Source: Monodelphis domestica (taxonomy: Eukaryota; Chordata; Mammalia; Didelphimorphia; Didelphidae). From it: DNA of 64,000 bases. Positions 44,101 through 48,971 of this stretch are shown here, piece by piece (position 1 is the first letter of the stretch; each line of letters begins with the position of its first letter). The position numbers and the translations under genes were made by a program. Below the pieces are notes generated by a model. The model ran no database searches and was not told where the DNA came from. It saw only the letters and a program-made list of their open reading frames with translations. The stretch covers positions 9,806,884 through 9,870,883 of the forward strand of contig NC_077235.1 in assembly GCF_027887165.1 (NCBI RefSeq), given 5' to 3'.

Positions 44101-46249
44101 AAGTGAGGGTTTTTCTTTCCAGGACGGTGGAGACATGGGCATGTTAGTAGGCAGTAGGAAATGAGCCAGTAGACAAGGAGAGATTGAAAATAAGTGAGAG
44201 AATGAAGATAACATCTGCTGGAACAAGGATGGAATGGAATGTCTTAAACAAGTAGAGGGGTTAGCCTTGGTAAGGAGGGAGACACAGGTGAAAGAGGAGA
44301 TAGTGGCAGAAGGCTCATGAGCAATAAGAGATAAGGAAGAGAGGAGGAGAGGGAACTCATGGAAAATGGCCTCCATTTTTTCTGTAAAATATGTGCAAGG
44401 TTCTCAGCTAAGAGAGTAAGATGACAAGGGAGCTGTGGGAGGCTAAAAGAAAGATGAAAAGGTTTAGAATGGAATAGAGTTGCTTAGGGAGGTACAGTAG
44501 GATTACCTAGCAGTAATAAGGATCCAGTAGAGGCTGTGTCACATATATTTATAGTGGATCAAGTTAGAATGGGTGTGTGATTTTTTTTCCACCTTCATTC
44601 AGCAGCACTGTTCATTGGACTGAAGTCAGTGAATGGTGGGAGCAATCCAAGGCTGAGGCTTGACAGAGAGTGATCATCAATATAAGAGGGCTGGGGATTC
44701 AAGAGAGAATGACAATGGAGAACTGAATTGGTTTGCTGAGATGAACCAATACAGGGAAAAGGAGTGGCTTGTGCAGGGGAGATGGCCTAGGAGAGAAAAA
44801 CGAGAAAAAAGGGGCTAGAGGTCATGGCACAGGTGAAGAGTGAGATTCTATAAGGGAAGATAGAGGGAAAGGTGAAAAGTCTATAGATCATGGTCAATTA
44901 AGGGTATTTTAAAATTCCTAAATGTGAAGGTAGTACATTTGTGGGTAATGGCAAGATGAAGGGCATAACTATCAGTAGCCGAGATGGGGTTCATAGGTGC
45001 ACAGTCACTTTATAATTTCAACACTAGAAATCCCTATTTTATCACAAAGTGGAAAACAATGAAATGCAAGCCAAAGAACACAATATTATAGAGTGGAGAT
45101 AACTTAAACATTAGAAAATTAATCAGAAAACGGTTCCACTCCTACATACCTCTGAGTGGGCTACTCAGTACCACCTCCAACAGCGTGTCAATGTCTTTAG
45201 GACCTAGCCCAGACTTCCAAGCAATATCTTCCACAGTCTGCAAGTGTTTTTCCAAGGTTGACTCTTTTTTCGTTGCTTTCCTGATGTAATCTAGAAAATT
45301 GAAAGGGAAACTCTTAAAACCAAATATTATTCTGAATAGTCATCCATTGCACAGTTGCAATCTGGGACTTTTTCATGAGGCCAGATCCATAAAGGTGAAT
45401 CCCCTAAAAATCCTTATATTTTTAGTATACTTAATAACAACCATACTTTTAAGCTGGGAAAACTGAAAAGTTAAGAATGTTAGTAATCTTAACTTTATCC
45501 ATTTGGCTTCTCCCGACTGTGCTGATAAATTCTGTTCTTACTATGACTGTCACATCTGTATCCAGAAGAATTCTGCATTGAACTTTTGTTACAAAAGACG
45601 TATAGTAAAATATATTACAAAATAACAAAAGCAGCCATCAGAGGTATCATATCTGGATTAAAGGGTAGCACTAACCTCCAGGAAAAGAACAATAGTTGAG
45701 CATGAAAACCTCCCACAAACTTATAACAAAATAATTTCACTCTAATTTGAAGCCAACAAGTAAGGGGAAGCAGTTAAATAATAGTGCTGCAGAGGTCCTT
45801 AGAAATGATCCAATTCAACTTTTTAATTTTGCCAATGAGGAAACCGAGGCTTCTCCCAAAGCAAAGATTGCCCAAATAATAATATATTCCAAATTCAGTG
45901 TTTTCTTTGCTATACTATATTGAAAGAAACAGCTATGCTTTAAGAGGACTAAAACCACCTTCGCTGAAAAATGGTTTTTATATAGTGATTAAAGCCTATC
46001 AAACAAAAGAAAATAAAGAAATGTGGGAGAGTTGGGGAAGGATTTATGGTTCACAGTAGGGAGTCTAAGATACTTACTGAATGCTTGTTGCAGAGCTGCA
46101 TGCTCATTAAATTCTTCCTTCCCATCACCAAGTCCATATTGTAGGTTGGCGGGCCCTAAGCCACTTTCATTTTGTCTCATTTTCCATGCTGAACGATCAC
46201 ATTGTATAATAGGAATAACTGGTGATAAACTAGTCTCCTGAGATGACAT
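3358..46249 (-). CDS. CENPI: CENPI, centromere protein I (18 coding exons, 3' end beyond window)
   Basis: CENP-I is a helical-repeat subunit of the constitutive centromere-associated network (CENP-H/I/K/M complex). It sits at centromeric chromatin and helps load CENP-A and recruit the outer kinetochore. Identity comes from exon-by-exon agreement with the human protein as I remember it, for example [52 protein letters not shown] and [16 protein letters not shown]. Coding exons in transcript order: 46078-46249, 45150-45290, 32143-32261, 31770-31877, 19667-19715, 19313-19359, 15896-15985, 15452-15580, 15064-15234, 14860-14980, 14515-14606, 13498-13615, 13336-13400, 9352-9446, 6128-6260, 4957-5081, 3731-3779, 3358-3573. 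All phases agree and the joined length is 2,040 nt, or 680 codons with no stop. The human protein is about 756 residues. About 58 C-terminal residues are missing here, so the final exon(s) should lie left of position 1. The N-terminal ~60 residues are poorly conserved; the rest is clear. The gene looks intact. Confidence 0.97.
3731..3779 (-). CDS. CENPI: CENPI exon 18 (49 bp)
   Basis: The acceptor is gttccttttag and the donor CGCCAG|gtactg. It encodes [16 protein letters not shown] after the split arginine, matching human YRKNLTAAKKNELVQK. Confidence 0.95.
4180..4720 (+). mobile_element. Old L1 3' fragment
   Basis: Contains the decayed 'caaagaactggaaacaaaga' and 'gatggggaatggctaa' segments typical of the L1 ORF2 C-terminus, then degenerate 3' UTR. 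Confidence 0.65.
4957..5081 (-). CDS. CENPI: CENPI exon 17
   Basis: The acceptor is tgttccctaaag and the donor TACAG|gtatac. It encodes [40 protein letters not shown] and Y, a clear match to human [20 protein letters not shown]. It ends with two bases that join the G of the next exon to make arginine. Confidence 0.96.
5534..5757 (-). mobile_element. tRNA-derived marsupial SINE
   Basis: Full-length inverted copy: the minus strand starts gggggcagctgggtagctca and ends with the 'accttccgtcttggagccaa' tail complement and an A-rich end. The 17-bp duplication lies at 5517-5533 and 5758-5774, one mismatch. Confidence 0.92.
6128..6260 (-). CDS. CENPI: CENPI exon 16
   Basis: The acceptor is tttctggttatag and the donor GAGACA|gtaaga. 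It encodes [20 protein letters not shown] then [20 protein letters not shown] and FFET. This matches human TTLGGSMNSVSKLIHYVGWL. A second AG 28 bases further in gives the wrong phase; the chosen one fits the split serine codon. Confidence 0.95.
6265..8645. other. CENPI intron, mostly unassigned
   Basis: Part of the intron between exons 15 and 16. A faint inverted MIR-like stretch occurs at 7,830-7,950; the rest shows no element or exon that I recognise. Confidence 0.5.
8649..8928 (+). mobile_element. hAT (Charlie/SPIN-like) non-autonomous element
   Basis: Terminal inverted repeats taatggtgaaccttttagag and ccacaggtttgccatcaca. The inside is GC-rich with 'tcccattgggctgctgggca', shared with the copy at 27.8 kb. 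The 8-bp duplication is not clear here. Confidence 0.75.
9352..9446 (-). CDS. CENPI: CENPI exon 15
   Basis: The acceptor is tttgcctcctttag and the donor TTCTTC|gtaagt. It encodes [16 protein letters not shown] then [15 protein letters not shown], matching human CSVLQSLKELLQNWLL. The intron before it (9447-13335) carries the large inverted repeat described separately. Confidence 0.94.
10332..11018 (+). repeat. Left arm of a near-perfect inverted repeat
   Basis: Position x in this arm pairs with position 22341-x in the right arm (11323-12009) with no gap. I compared it in ten-base blocks. Between 10332 and 11000 only five positions differ (10342, 10485, 10488, 10958, 10971), so identity is about 99.3%. 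Differences cluster again at the inner end (11004, 11005, 11015). It lies in the CENPI intron between exons 14 and 15. The arm contains old SINE-like sequence; a 69-codon open frame in it, beginning [13 protein letters not shown], appears in both arms and is not a gene. Confidence 0.95.
11019..11322. repeat. Spacer of the inverted repeat
   Basis: About 304 bp of AT-rich unique-looking sequence between the two arms. No open frame, terminal repeat or known element was recognised in it. Confidence 0.85.
11323..12009 (-). repeat. Right arm of the near-perfect inverted repeat
   Basis: Reverse complement of 10332-11018. Homology fades beyond tctggca at 12009. The outer ends show no transposon-like terminal motif and no target-site duplication. 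Confidence 0.95.
12148..12190 (+). mobile_element. Ultra-short L1 tail insertion (43 bp)
   Basis: Only the last ~30 bases of the L1 3' end (tggaaatgatcaaataaaat, as at 39897-39916) plus poly(A). It is flanked by the perfect 15-bp duplication aagaaagcattcctc at 12133-12147 and 12191-12205. Confidence 0.9.
12480..12507. repeat. C-tract plus (AC)n
   Basis: Simple repeat in a CENPI intron. Confidence 0.9.
12845..13055 (+). mobile_element. tRNA-derived marsupial SINE, diverged
   Basis: 'agctaggtggctcagcagat' at the head and 'cttacagctcttctgctttg' in the tail. Older copy without a clear duplication. Confidence 0.8.
13336..13400 (-). CDS. CENPI: CENPI exon 14 (65 bp)
   Basis: The acceptor is tttttctttag and the donor CATAAG|gtaaaa. 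It encodes [20 protein letters not shown] then K, matching human VKPLLFDHLAQLFFTSTIYF. Confidence 0.95.
13498..13615 (-). CDS. CENPI: CENPI exon 13
   Basis: The acceptor is gattgtgtttcag and the donor TCTCTG|gtatgt. It encodes [20 protein letters not shown] then [19 protein letters not shown], matching human YKSLPLWDGLCCRSQFLQLV. Confidence 0.96.
14101..14150. repeat. (AT)25 microsatellite
   Basis: Perfect dinucleotide tract in a CENPI intron. Confidence 0.97.
14346..14376. repeat. (AC)n(TC)n microsatellite
   Basis: Short compound dinucleotide tract. Confidence 0.9.
14515..14606 (-). CDS. CENPI: CENPI exon 12
   Basis: The acceptor is tgctctag and the donor TTACAG|gtgaga. It encodes [20 protein letters not shown] then [10 protein letters not shown], matching human CIWYKVNNYEHGKEFTNFLD. 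Two bases finish the codon split with exon 11. Confidence 0.95.
14860..14980 (-). CDS. CENPI: CENPI exon 11
   Basis: The acceptor is ttttgctcacag and the donor AAAGAAG|gtaaga. It encodes [20 protein letters not shown] then [20 protein letters not shown], matching human PSQMGSVLNNSLLLHYINCV. Forty codons plus one base. Confidence 0.97.
15064..15234 (-). CDS. CENPI: CENPI exon 10
   Basis: The acceptor is ttcttag and the donor ATTCAG|gtaagt. The 57 codons start [15 protein letters not shown] (human KWNSLSVIPVLNSSS), pass through a poorly conserved loop, and end [17 protein letters not shown] (human FPLEQLQSFPQLLQNIH). Confidence 0.95.
15452..15580 (-). CDS. CENPI: CENPI exon 9
   Basis: The acceptor is cttaatttacag and the donor AAAAGG|gtaagc. 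It encodes [20 protein letters not shown], a match to human IYFKNSENLWKTALLAVKQR, then a divergent linker ending ASQPQKR. Length is 43 codons, phase 0 on both sides. Confidence 0.95.
15896..15985 (-). CDS. CENPI: CENPI exon 8
   Basis: The acceptor is tttttacattgcag and the donor AGGAAG|gtaaga. The 30 codons encode [20 protein letters not shown] then [10 protein letters not shown], matching human [20 protein letters not shown]. Confidence 0.97.
16299..16330. repeat. (CAC)n microsatellite
   Basis: About ten trinucleotide units. Confidence 0.95.
16548..16843 (+). mobile_element. Short L1 3'-end insertion
   Basis: About 296 bp of L1 3' UTR, very similar to 39660-39930, ending in an A-rich tail. 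The perfect 16-bp duplication agaagatggggtttga lies at 16532-16547 and 16844-16859. It is inserted into an older L2-type sequence. Confidence 0.92.
17181..17245. repeat. (AG)32 microsatellite
   Basis: Perfect purine tract of 32 units. It produces spurious Arg-Glu and Ser-Leu open frames on both strands. Confidence 0.97.
17282..17499 (+). mobile_element. tRNA-derived marsupial SINE, young
   Basis: Close to the family consensus, with poly(A). The perfect 11-bp duplication gaaaaatcact lies at 17271-17281 and 17500-17510. Inserted in an inverted L2. Confidence 0.95.
19313..19359 (-). CDS. CENPI: CENPI exon 7 (47 bp)
   Basis: The acceptor is gcttttttctag. The donor is AAGGTG|gtaagt, and a weaker GT lies three bases upstream. 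It encodes [16 protein letters not shown], matching human VKPFRVRKLLDLQAKM. The downstream GT was chosen because it matches the human exon length and is the better consensus. Confidence 0.96.
19667..19715 (-). CDS. CENPI: CENPI exon 6 (49 bp)
   Basis: The acceptor is ctttcttcacag and the donor AAAATG|gtaagt. It encodes [16 protein letters not shown], nearly identical to human [14 protein letters not shown]. The exon leaves one base to complete the valine codon of the next exon. Confidence 0.97.
19977..20541 (+). mobile_element. L1 5' end only (5' UTR plus start of ORF1)
   Basis: A GC-rich L1-like 5' UTR leads into ORF1 starting at 20257-20259 with [21 protein letters not shown] glutamate/lysine-rich coiled-coil start follows, including [18 protein letters not shown]. 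The frame stops matching L1 at about 20,541, where MIR-like sequence begins. No ORF2, 3' UTR or poly(A) follows. Confidence 0.8.
20545..20650 (+). repeat. MIR-type CORE-SINE 3' part
   Basis: 'cacaggactgttgtgaggat' followed by 'gtaaagcacttggcatagta' is typical of MIR-family SINE tails. Confidence 0.65.
20655..21020 (+). mobile_element. L2-type LINE 3' end
   Basis: 'gaagcctttcctggtccccc' and 'agctccttgagggtaggaac', then 'cctagcacacaaaa', give the standard L2 3' signature. Confidence 0.75.
21660..22316 (+). mobile_element. Decayed L1/half-L1 ORF1 region, 5' part
   Basis: Resembles the ORF1 region at 53.4-54.6 kb (for example the stretch ending ctgaaaatcatgaccaa, compare ctgaaaaccatgatcaa at 54089). 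It is interrupted by an LTR and resumes after it. Confidence 0.65.
22317..23100 (+). mobile_element. Probable solo LTR of an endogenous retrovirus (fossil)
   Basis: Begins TGAAGATTAAATT and has an LTR-like layout: a promoter-like middle, then poly(A) signals near 23025-23041. It is inserted into the older ORF1-type LINE. No internal retroviral genes were recognised, so it looks like a solo, decayed copy. Ends are approximate and the family is not assigned. Confidence 0.55.
23131..23181. repeat. (CA)25 microsatellite
   Basis: Perfect dinucleotide tract between the LTR and the resumed LINE. Confidence 0.97.
23183..23645 (+). mobile_element. Decayed L1/half-L1 ORF1 region, 3' part
   Basis: Continuation of the element broken by the LTR. 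tttctgatgaaaaggccaga at 23581-23600 parallels tttctggtgaaaaggccaga at 54508-54527. Confidence 0.6.
24436..24638 (+). mobile_element. tRNA-derived marsupial SINE
   Basis: 'ggtggctcagtggattgaga' head and 'accactcttctaccttggaa' tail. Duplication tctaatttc at 24427-24435 and 24639-24647. Confidence 0.9.
24650..26475. other. CENPI intron, mostly unassigned
   Basis: Part of the large intron between exons 5 and 6. No host exon or clear repeat; 25,900-26,270 has a CT-rich, LTR-like look that I could not confirm. Confidence 0.45.
26480..26880 (+). mobile_element. CR1/L3-type LINE ORF2 C-terminal fragment
   Basis: The plus-strand frame reads [20 protein letters not shown] then [13 protein letters not shown], matching the CR1 pattern RATRMVKGLExxxxEERLKELGLFSLEKRRLRG. 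Confidence 0.75.
27422..27645 (+). mobile_element. hAT-Charlie type non-autonomous element, second family
   Basis: Ends cagtagttctcaaacttttt and cactttttgagaactgttg. 8-bp duplication gctagaat / gctagatt at 27414-27421 and 27646-27653. Confidence 0.82.
27830..28112 (+). mobile_element. hAT (Charlie/SPIN-like) non-autonomous element
   Basis: Ends cagtgatggcaaaactttta and ataggtttaccatcacg. 8-bp duplication gctacagg / gctatagg at 27822-27829 and 28113-28120. The inside matches the 8.65-kb copy. Confidence 0.85.
28430..28620 (-). mobile_element. MIR-type SINE, inverted
   Basis: 'acagatgaggaaactgaggc' followed by 'agaatcacacagccagtaag' is the antisense MIR core. Confidence 0.75.
28661..28885 (+). 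mobile_element. hAT (Charlie/SPIN-like) non-autonomous element
   Basis: Ends cagtgttggcaaagatgtgg and aaaaggttcaccaacaa. 8-bp duplication gtgctaga / gtgctagg at 28653-28660 and 28886-28893. Confidence 0.82.
28985..29145 (+). mobile_element. MIR-type SINE 3' part
   Basis: 'cttagtttcctcatttgtaa' and 'tagtgcctggcatatgataa'. Confidence 0.7.
29147..29182. repeat. (TAG)n(CAG)n microsatellite
   Basis: Trinucleotide tract at the end of a MIR-type SINE. Confidence 0.9.
30013..30270 (+). mobile_element. MAR1-type CORE-SINE
   Basis: tRNA-like head, 'gtgaccctgcacaagtcact', 'gcctcagtttccttatttat', then 'tggagaaggaaacggcaaac' and 'atcagatacgattgaatcaa'. Inserted in an old L1. Confidence 0.8.
30460..30653 (-). 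mobile_element. tRNA-derived marsupial SINE inside a hAT element
   Basis: Inverted copy with the duplication agcagcagttttt at 30447-30459 and 30654-30666. The duplicated bases belong to the start of the hAT-like element that follows. Confidence 0.88.
30654..30851 (+). mobile_element. hAT-Charlie type non-autonomous element, split by a SINE
   Basis: Same family as 27422-27645: 'ttttttggtctcaggacact', 'tttgagaatcattg'. Its left end was cut by the SINE at 30460-30653, and the whole sits in an old L1. Confidence 0.7.
31770..31877 (-). CDS. CENPI: CENPI exon 5
   Basis: The acceptor is ctcttggtatag and the donor AGTATG|gtaagt. The 36 codons encode [19 protein letters not shown] then [17 protein letters not shown], matching human VLFYRWLVAMFDFIDRKE. 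The exon is too short to form a convincing open frame by itself and was found by searching for the expected peptide. The following intron is about 12 kb. Confidence 0.97.
32143..32261 (-). CDS. CENPI: CENPI exon 4
   Basis: The acceptor is ctgttttctag and the donor AGCATCAAG|gtaatt. It encodes [20 protein letters not shown] then [19 protein letters not shown], matching human ILKCMIPATVISEDSVVKAV. The preceding intron is about 12.9 kb and repeat-rich. Confidence 0.97.
33290..33630 (+). mobile_element. L2-type LINE 3' end
   Basis: 'atgcctggaatatcctctct' and 'cacctccttggtcctccact' match L2 tails. Confidence 0.65.
33647..33836 (-). mobile_element. tRNA-derived marsupial SINE
   Basis: Inverted. 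12-bp duplication gcatatggtctt / gcatgtggtctt at 33635-33646 and 33837-33848. Confidence 0.88.
33850..34553 (+). mobile_element. CR1/L3-type LINE fragment
   Basis: Decayed CR1-like ORF2 sequence, for example 'aggccaataagtttcacatc' (FRPISL-type box). Interrupted on its right by the L1 at 34571. Confidence 0.5.
34571..35194 (+). mobile_element. L1 3'-end insertion
   Basis: Contains the ORF2 C-terminal end (sense of [14 protein letters not shown]-type region, decayed) and an L1 3' UTR ending in an A-rich tail. It is flanked by a 17-bp duplication with one mismatch (34554-34570 and 35195-35211). It interrupts a CR1/L3-like LINE. Confidence 0.85.
35275..35690 (-). mobile_element. L1 3' fragment, inverted
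   Basis: Reverse complement resembles the L1 3' end, for example ctctggaagtggataacatc read on the minus strand, and tcatttcttacaatgcaata corresponding to the end of ORF2. Confidence 0.6.
35711..35842 (-). mobile_element. tRNA-derived marsupial SINE, 5'-truncated
   Basis: Only the tail half, inverted. Duplication ctctcatgctatt / ctctcatgttatt at 35698-35710 and 35843-35855. Confidence 0.82.
35930..36640 (+). mobile_element. CR1/L3-type LINE ORF2 fragment with RT box
   Basis: 'agatgacacacaactggaag' (DDTQLEG) is the reverse-transcriptase catalytic box of the CR1 clade. A C-terminal block near 36,495 (gtatccaaaggaggccacca) follows. Confidence 0.7.
36640..36990 (-). mobile_element. L2-type LINE fragment, inverted
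   Basis: 'acttgacttgagccttgaaa' and 'gtaaggaggaagagaattct' resemble the antisense L2 segment also seen at 16.86 kb. Confidence 0.5.
37867..39939 (+). mobile_element. 5'-truncated L1, ORF2 C-terminal half plus 3' end, young
   Basis: Starts inside the reverse transcriptase at [11 protein letters not shown] (the FADD catalytic box). It runs through [37 protein letters not shown] and the ORF2 C-terminal region ([26 protein letters not shown]) to a stop at 39584-39586. A 3' UTR and poly(A) follow. One frameshift separates the two open parts near an A-run at about 38,360-38,370. The insertion is flanked by a perfect 13-bp target-site duplication, gaaagaaggctca, at 37854-37866 and 39940-39952. Typical L1 retroposition, the least decayed long LINE here. 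Confidence 0.95.
40000..41580. other. CENPI intron, mostly unassigned
   Basis: Apart from the L2 tail at 40,380-40,560, no exon, gene or named repeat is evident. Confidence 0.5.
40380..40560 (+). mobile_element. L2-type LINE 3' end
   Basis: 'gtgagctccttgaaggcaag' followed by 'cacagtgcctggcacacaga'. Confidence 0.75.
41590..41801 (+). mobile_element. tRNA-derived marsupial SINE
   Basis: Full-length, from gggggcagctaggcagctca to agaaggtaagggttttta plus an A tail. I found no convincing duplication. Confidence 0.88.
41875..41995 (+). mobile_element. L2-type LINE 3' end
   Basis: 'gagcttcttgagagcaggca', 'tagcacagtgtttggcaaac' and 'agtaagcgcttaaatgcttt'. Confidence 0.75.
42290..42640 (+). mobile_element. 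Old L1 ORF2 fragment
   Basis: Decayed copy of the L1 ORF2 C-terminal region (gagatgtcagttaaatgtga; ctctgaggcatcaagtcagc, corresponding to REMQxKxTLRYHLxxS). Confidence 0.6.
43820..45010 (-). mobile_element. Long L2/CR1-clade LINE ORF2 fragment, inverted
   Basis: Minus-strand frames give pieces of the reverse transcriptase: [37 protein letters not shown] and the finger/palm region ending near LLLDN. The frame is broken several times. It is the longest L2-clade copy here, about 1.2 kb. Confidence 0.7.
45150..45290 (-). CDS. CENPI: CENPI exon 3
   Basis: The acceptor is aattttctag and the donor is AGAG|gtatgt. The exon encodes [20 protein letters not shown] followed by [15 protein letters not shown], matching human KTLEKHLKTVENVAWKNGLA. 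This is the first well conserved block and the start of the helical repeat region. It enters with two bases of a split codon and leaves with one. Confidence 0.96.
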
Positions 46250-46262
46250 CACCATAGAAGTT
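46078..46262 (-). CDS. CENPI: CENPI exon 2, start codon exon
   Basis: The acceptor reads ttgtttccctatag and the donor gtaagtatc. Two in-frame ATGs lie six bases apart, at 46253-46255 and 46247-46249. I chose the second because it gives MSSQETSL, which lines up with human MSPQ. The exon then runs through DRSAWKMRQ (human LSAWKVKQ) and [13 protein letters not shown]. It holds 57 codons plus one base. The bases upstream of the ATG are 5' UTR. Sequence before SAWK is divergent, as expected for the disordered N-terminus. Confidence 0.92.
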
Positions 46263-46804
46263 CTATAGGGAAACAAGTGTGCAATAACCTTTGAAAGTTG
46301 AATGTTCTTTTTTGTTATGATGAGACAGCCCCAATCAACAAAGAACACAGGTTAACTATATCAAAAAGGCTATGGCCTAAATAGAGGTTCTGTAAGGAAA
46401 TCAGTATACTGAGTTCTCCATCAACTGAGGGTTGGTTAATAGTACAGACAATCTCAGCAATGCAAACGTCGTGAAAAAGAATCCACAAGTATCATGTACA
46501 AGCATGAGGATACACTTTCTGAATTTATTCTCAAAGTTTTCTGTTTTTCTACCATCTCCCACAATCTGCTTAGGTACAACTTCCTAGTTAAAAAGCAAAA
46601 CTAGTAGTTAGAGCAGACTCTCAGTGACATCTTTACTTTTCTCAGACCCATAACTAATTAATACTTGCATAACTGCATGACCTTTGAACAGGCAACAACT
46701 ATTAAATTGTGTTTTAAGGATTAGACAGGCAATATAAGGGTTATCATTTCCATTTTACAGAGAGAAGGCTCAGGATAAGGGATTTAGGATAATGGTTTTA
46801 GAGG

Positions 46805-47034
46805 CAGGTAGGTGATTCAGAGGAGAGTTGGACTCATAGTCTAGAAGACCTGAGTTCAAACCCTACCTCAGGCACTTCCTTCACTGTAAACCTTGGGAAA
46901 GTCACTTAACCTCCCTTGGTCTGTTTCTTCATCTGTAAAGTGGAGACAACAGGACCTACCTTACAGAGTTGTAGTGAAGATTAAATAATACATGTAAAGC
47001 ACTTCAAAAAGCTATGTAAATGTGAGCTATTATT
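46805..47034 (+). mobile_element. MAR/MIR-type CORE-SINE
   Basis: 'agacctgagttcaaacccta', 'aaagtcacttaacctccctt' and 'taaagcacttcaaaaagcta'. Confidence 0.8.
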
Positions 47035-47498
47035 ATAGTAGGGCACTTAGTCTAACCCCCTTTCACAGAGGAGGGAAAGTGAGGCACTGTGATTTTCCTT
47101 GGACACCAATATAGCTTTCTGAATCAATCTGACTCAACAAGCTTTTCTTGAAAAACATTTACAGTGTTACAGGCTGTACCGGGTCCTGGAGACTTTGGTG
47201 GGGGAAAGAATAAGTATACAGATAAGTTAACACAAAATGTTTTAAAGATCTATAGCTTCATAAAGGGAACCCCCAATAGGAAAACTTTCTAATGCTAAGG
47301 AGAGGTGCCAGGGAACTAACAGCCAGGAGGGAGAGGGAGAGTGTAGGCGGAAGTAAAGCTACTTTTCAGGAGGTGGGTGCAGAGCTACTGAGGGGATCAG
47401 GAAAAGCAGGACCTGGTGCCTGTCCTAAATCTTAGATGAAAAAAGTACATACAAGGCATTAATAAAGAGGGGACGTACTGGAAGCATGTGGGAGACAT

Positions 47499-47740
47499 TT
47501 GTTGTTCAGTTGTTGGCGTTGACCTCTCAGGTGAAGGGCTCTCTGGGACCACATCTGAGGATCCCTCGGCAGAATTATAGGGGAGGTTTGCCATTTCCCT
47601 CTCCAGCTCATTTTCCAGTGGAGGAAGCTGAGGCAAACACTGTAAAGTGACTTGCCCAGGGTCACCCAGCTTGAAAGTGGCTGGGGCAAATTTGAACTCG
47701 GGTCTTCCTGATTTCAGGCCAGCACTACCTGACTGCCCAC
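47499..47740 (-). mobile_element. MAR1-type CORE-SINE, inverted
   Basis: The minus strand reads the tRNA-like head from 47740 down, with 'gtttgccatttccctctcca' (plus strand) as the tail mark. It abuts the CpG island. Confidence 0.82.
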
Positions 47741-48560
47741 GAGGGGCAGATAAGGCGCGAGAAAGCAGAGGTGGGAGACAGATCGGTCGGTCAGCAGTTC
47801 GGCGAGAGAGCTCCTCGGTCTCCAAATCCAATACTTTCTGGGCGCACGGCTGGGGTGCGACCGGAAGTCTGGTGGCCCTTCGCCCACCTGACCCGAAAAG
47901 CCTGCAAAGCAGAAGGTGTGGGGACTCAGCTCAAGTAACAAAACACTAGAGAGCAACCAGACCCCAAGGGGGCGGCCGAGCCCTAGGGGAGGGACAACAG
48001 CAAGCGCGAGGGGAGGGGCGCGAACGTGCAGGGGGGGAAGCGTAAAGGTCACATGACAGGAGAGCACGTCAGCCCACCACAAGCACGGGGGTTGGGGGTG
48101 GGGAGGGGTGCCTTCACCTCAGACCGTTTGTCTTTCCCTCGCCGCTCAAAAGGCCTTCCTCCCACCGTGGGAAACAGCTTCCCTCTGTAAGTGCACCCTC
48201 CCGAGGCGGCAGCCTAACGGGAAGCCAGGGCTAGCTCACCTGAGGCCAAACGCTAGCCCCGACAGCCCCAGGAATGATTCCCGCGCTGACTTTCCAGTTC
48301 GAAAATGGGAGCCCCGCCCTGCGCAAGCGCGAACATCCAAACAGGCCTCCCGAAGGGCAGAGCGAGCGAAGGAGCGCGCTCTGGTTCACTTAGACTTATG
48401 CGCAGGCGCAGAAGTCGATTTGAAGCTGTATCCCTTTTGCAGAGAGAACGCCTGACGGGTAAGTTGCTGGTCTCTGATTGGTTGAAGCTCAGCCGGCTTT
48501 TGACTGATTTGTTGAGGCTCAACTAGCGCGGTTTTTCGAATGCTCACGTAGTGCCGGACG
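47740..48560. promoter_or_regulatory. CpG-island promoter of CENPI, possibly bidirectional
   Basis: This is the only GC- and CpG-rich stretch in an otherwise AT-rich window. It holds a GC box (ccccgccc, 48312-48319), two NRF1-like palindromes (tgcgcaagcgcg 48320-48331; tgcgcaggcgca 48399-48410) and an inverted CCAAT box (gattgg, 48476-48481). The sequences ttcgaa near 48299 and tttgaa near 48419 resemble cell-cycle CHR elements, though six bases is weak evidence. There is no obvious TATA box. This suits a cell-cycle housekeeping gene. A strong plus-strand splice donor (CTGACGG|gtaagt) lies at 48458/48459. Confidence 0.75.
48240..48400 (-). other. CENPI: Predicted non-coding first exon of CENPI
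   Basis: On the minus strand the CpG island contains a good donor, GGCCTCAG|gtgagc, at 48239/48240. It lies about 2 kb upstream of the start-codon exon, which has its own acceptor and therefore needs an upstream exon. Human CENPI also begins with a non-coding exon. The 5' limit (transcription start) is a guess placed near the factor-site cluster. Confidence 0.55.
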
Positions 48561-48666
48561 AGCACTAACTTTCCTTGGTTCGTTTGGAGTGTAATATTTT
48601 GGACATTTCCGAGGGGATCTTGGGGTAATAAGTAACTCAAAATCTCTCAAGCAGAACGCATTATTC

Positions 48667-48692
48667 CCCCCCCCCCCCCACCAACACACACA
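48667..48692. repeat. C-tract plus (CA)n
   Basis: Simple repeat just upstream of the CENPI promoter. Confidence 0.9.
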
Positions 48693-48971
48693 CGGAATAA
48701 ATTGTCAAACCTTGCTGTGTTTCCAAACCCTGCTCTCTACTTAGCCACTACCTTAGTTCAGACCCGTTAGCTCTTGCCTAGATTATTGCAATAGCCTTCT
48801 AATTGGTCACCTAGCTCAGGTCTTTCACTACCTACTGACTGCTGTAATCTTCCTTAAGTACATAGCTGGCCTTGCCACTAGCTCAATCGATTCCAGATAC
48901 TTCCTGTTGTCCCTAACATAAAATAGAAACCACCTCTGAATAGCTTTTACCATCCTTCACCATCTAGCCTG

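Noticed and set aside
47397-48640. Several 70-144 codon open frames across the CpG island on both strands
   Set aside because: GC-rich DNA is poor in stop codons. The frames cross a SINE and the promoter and show no recognisable protein.
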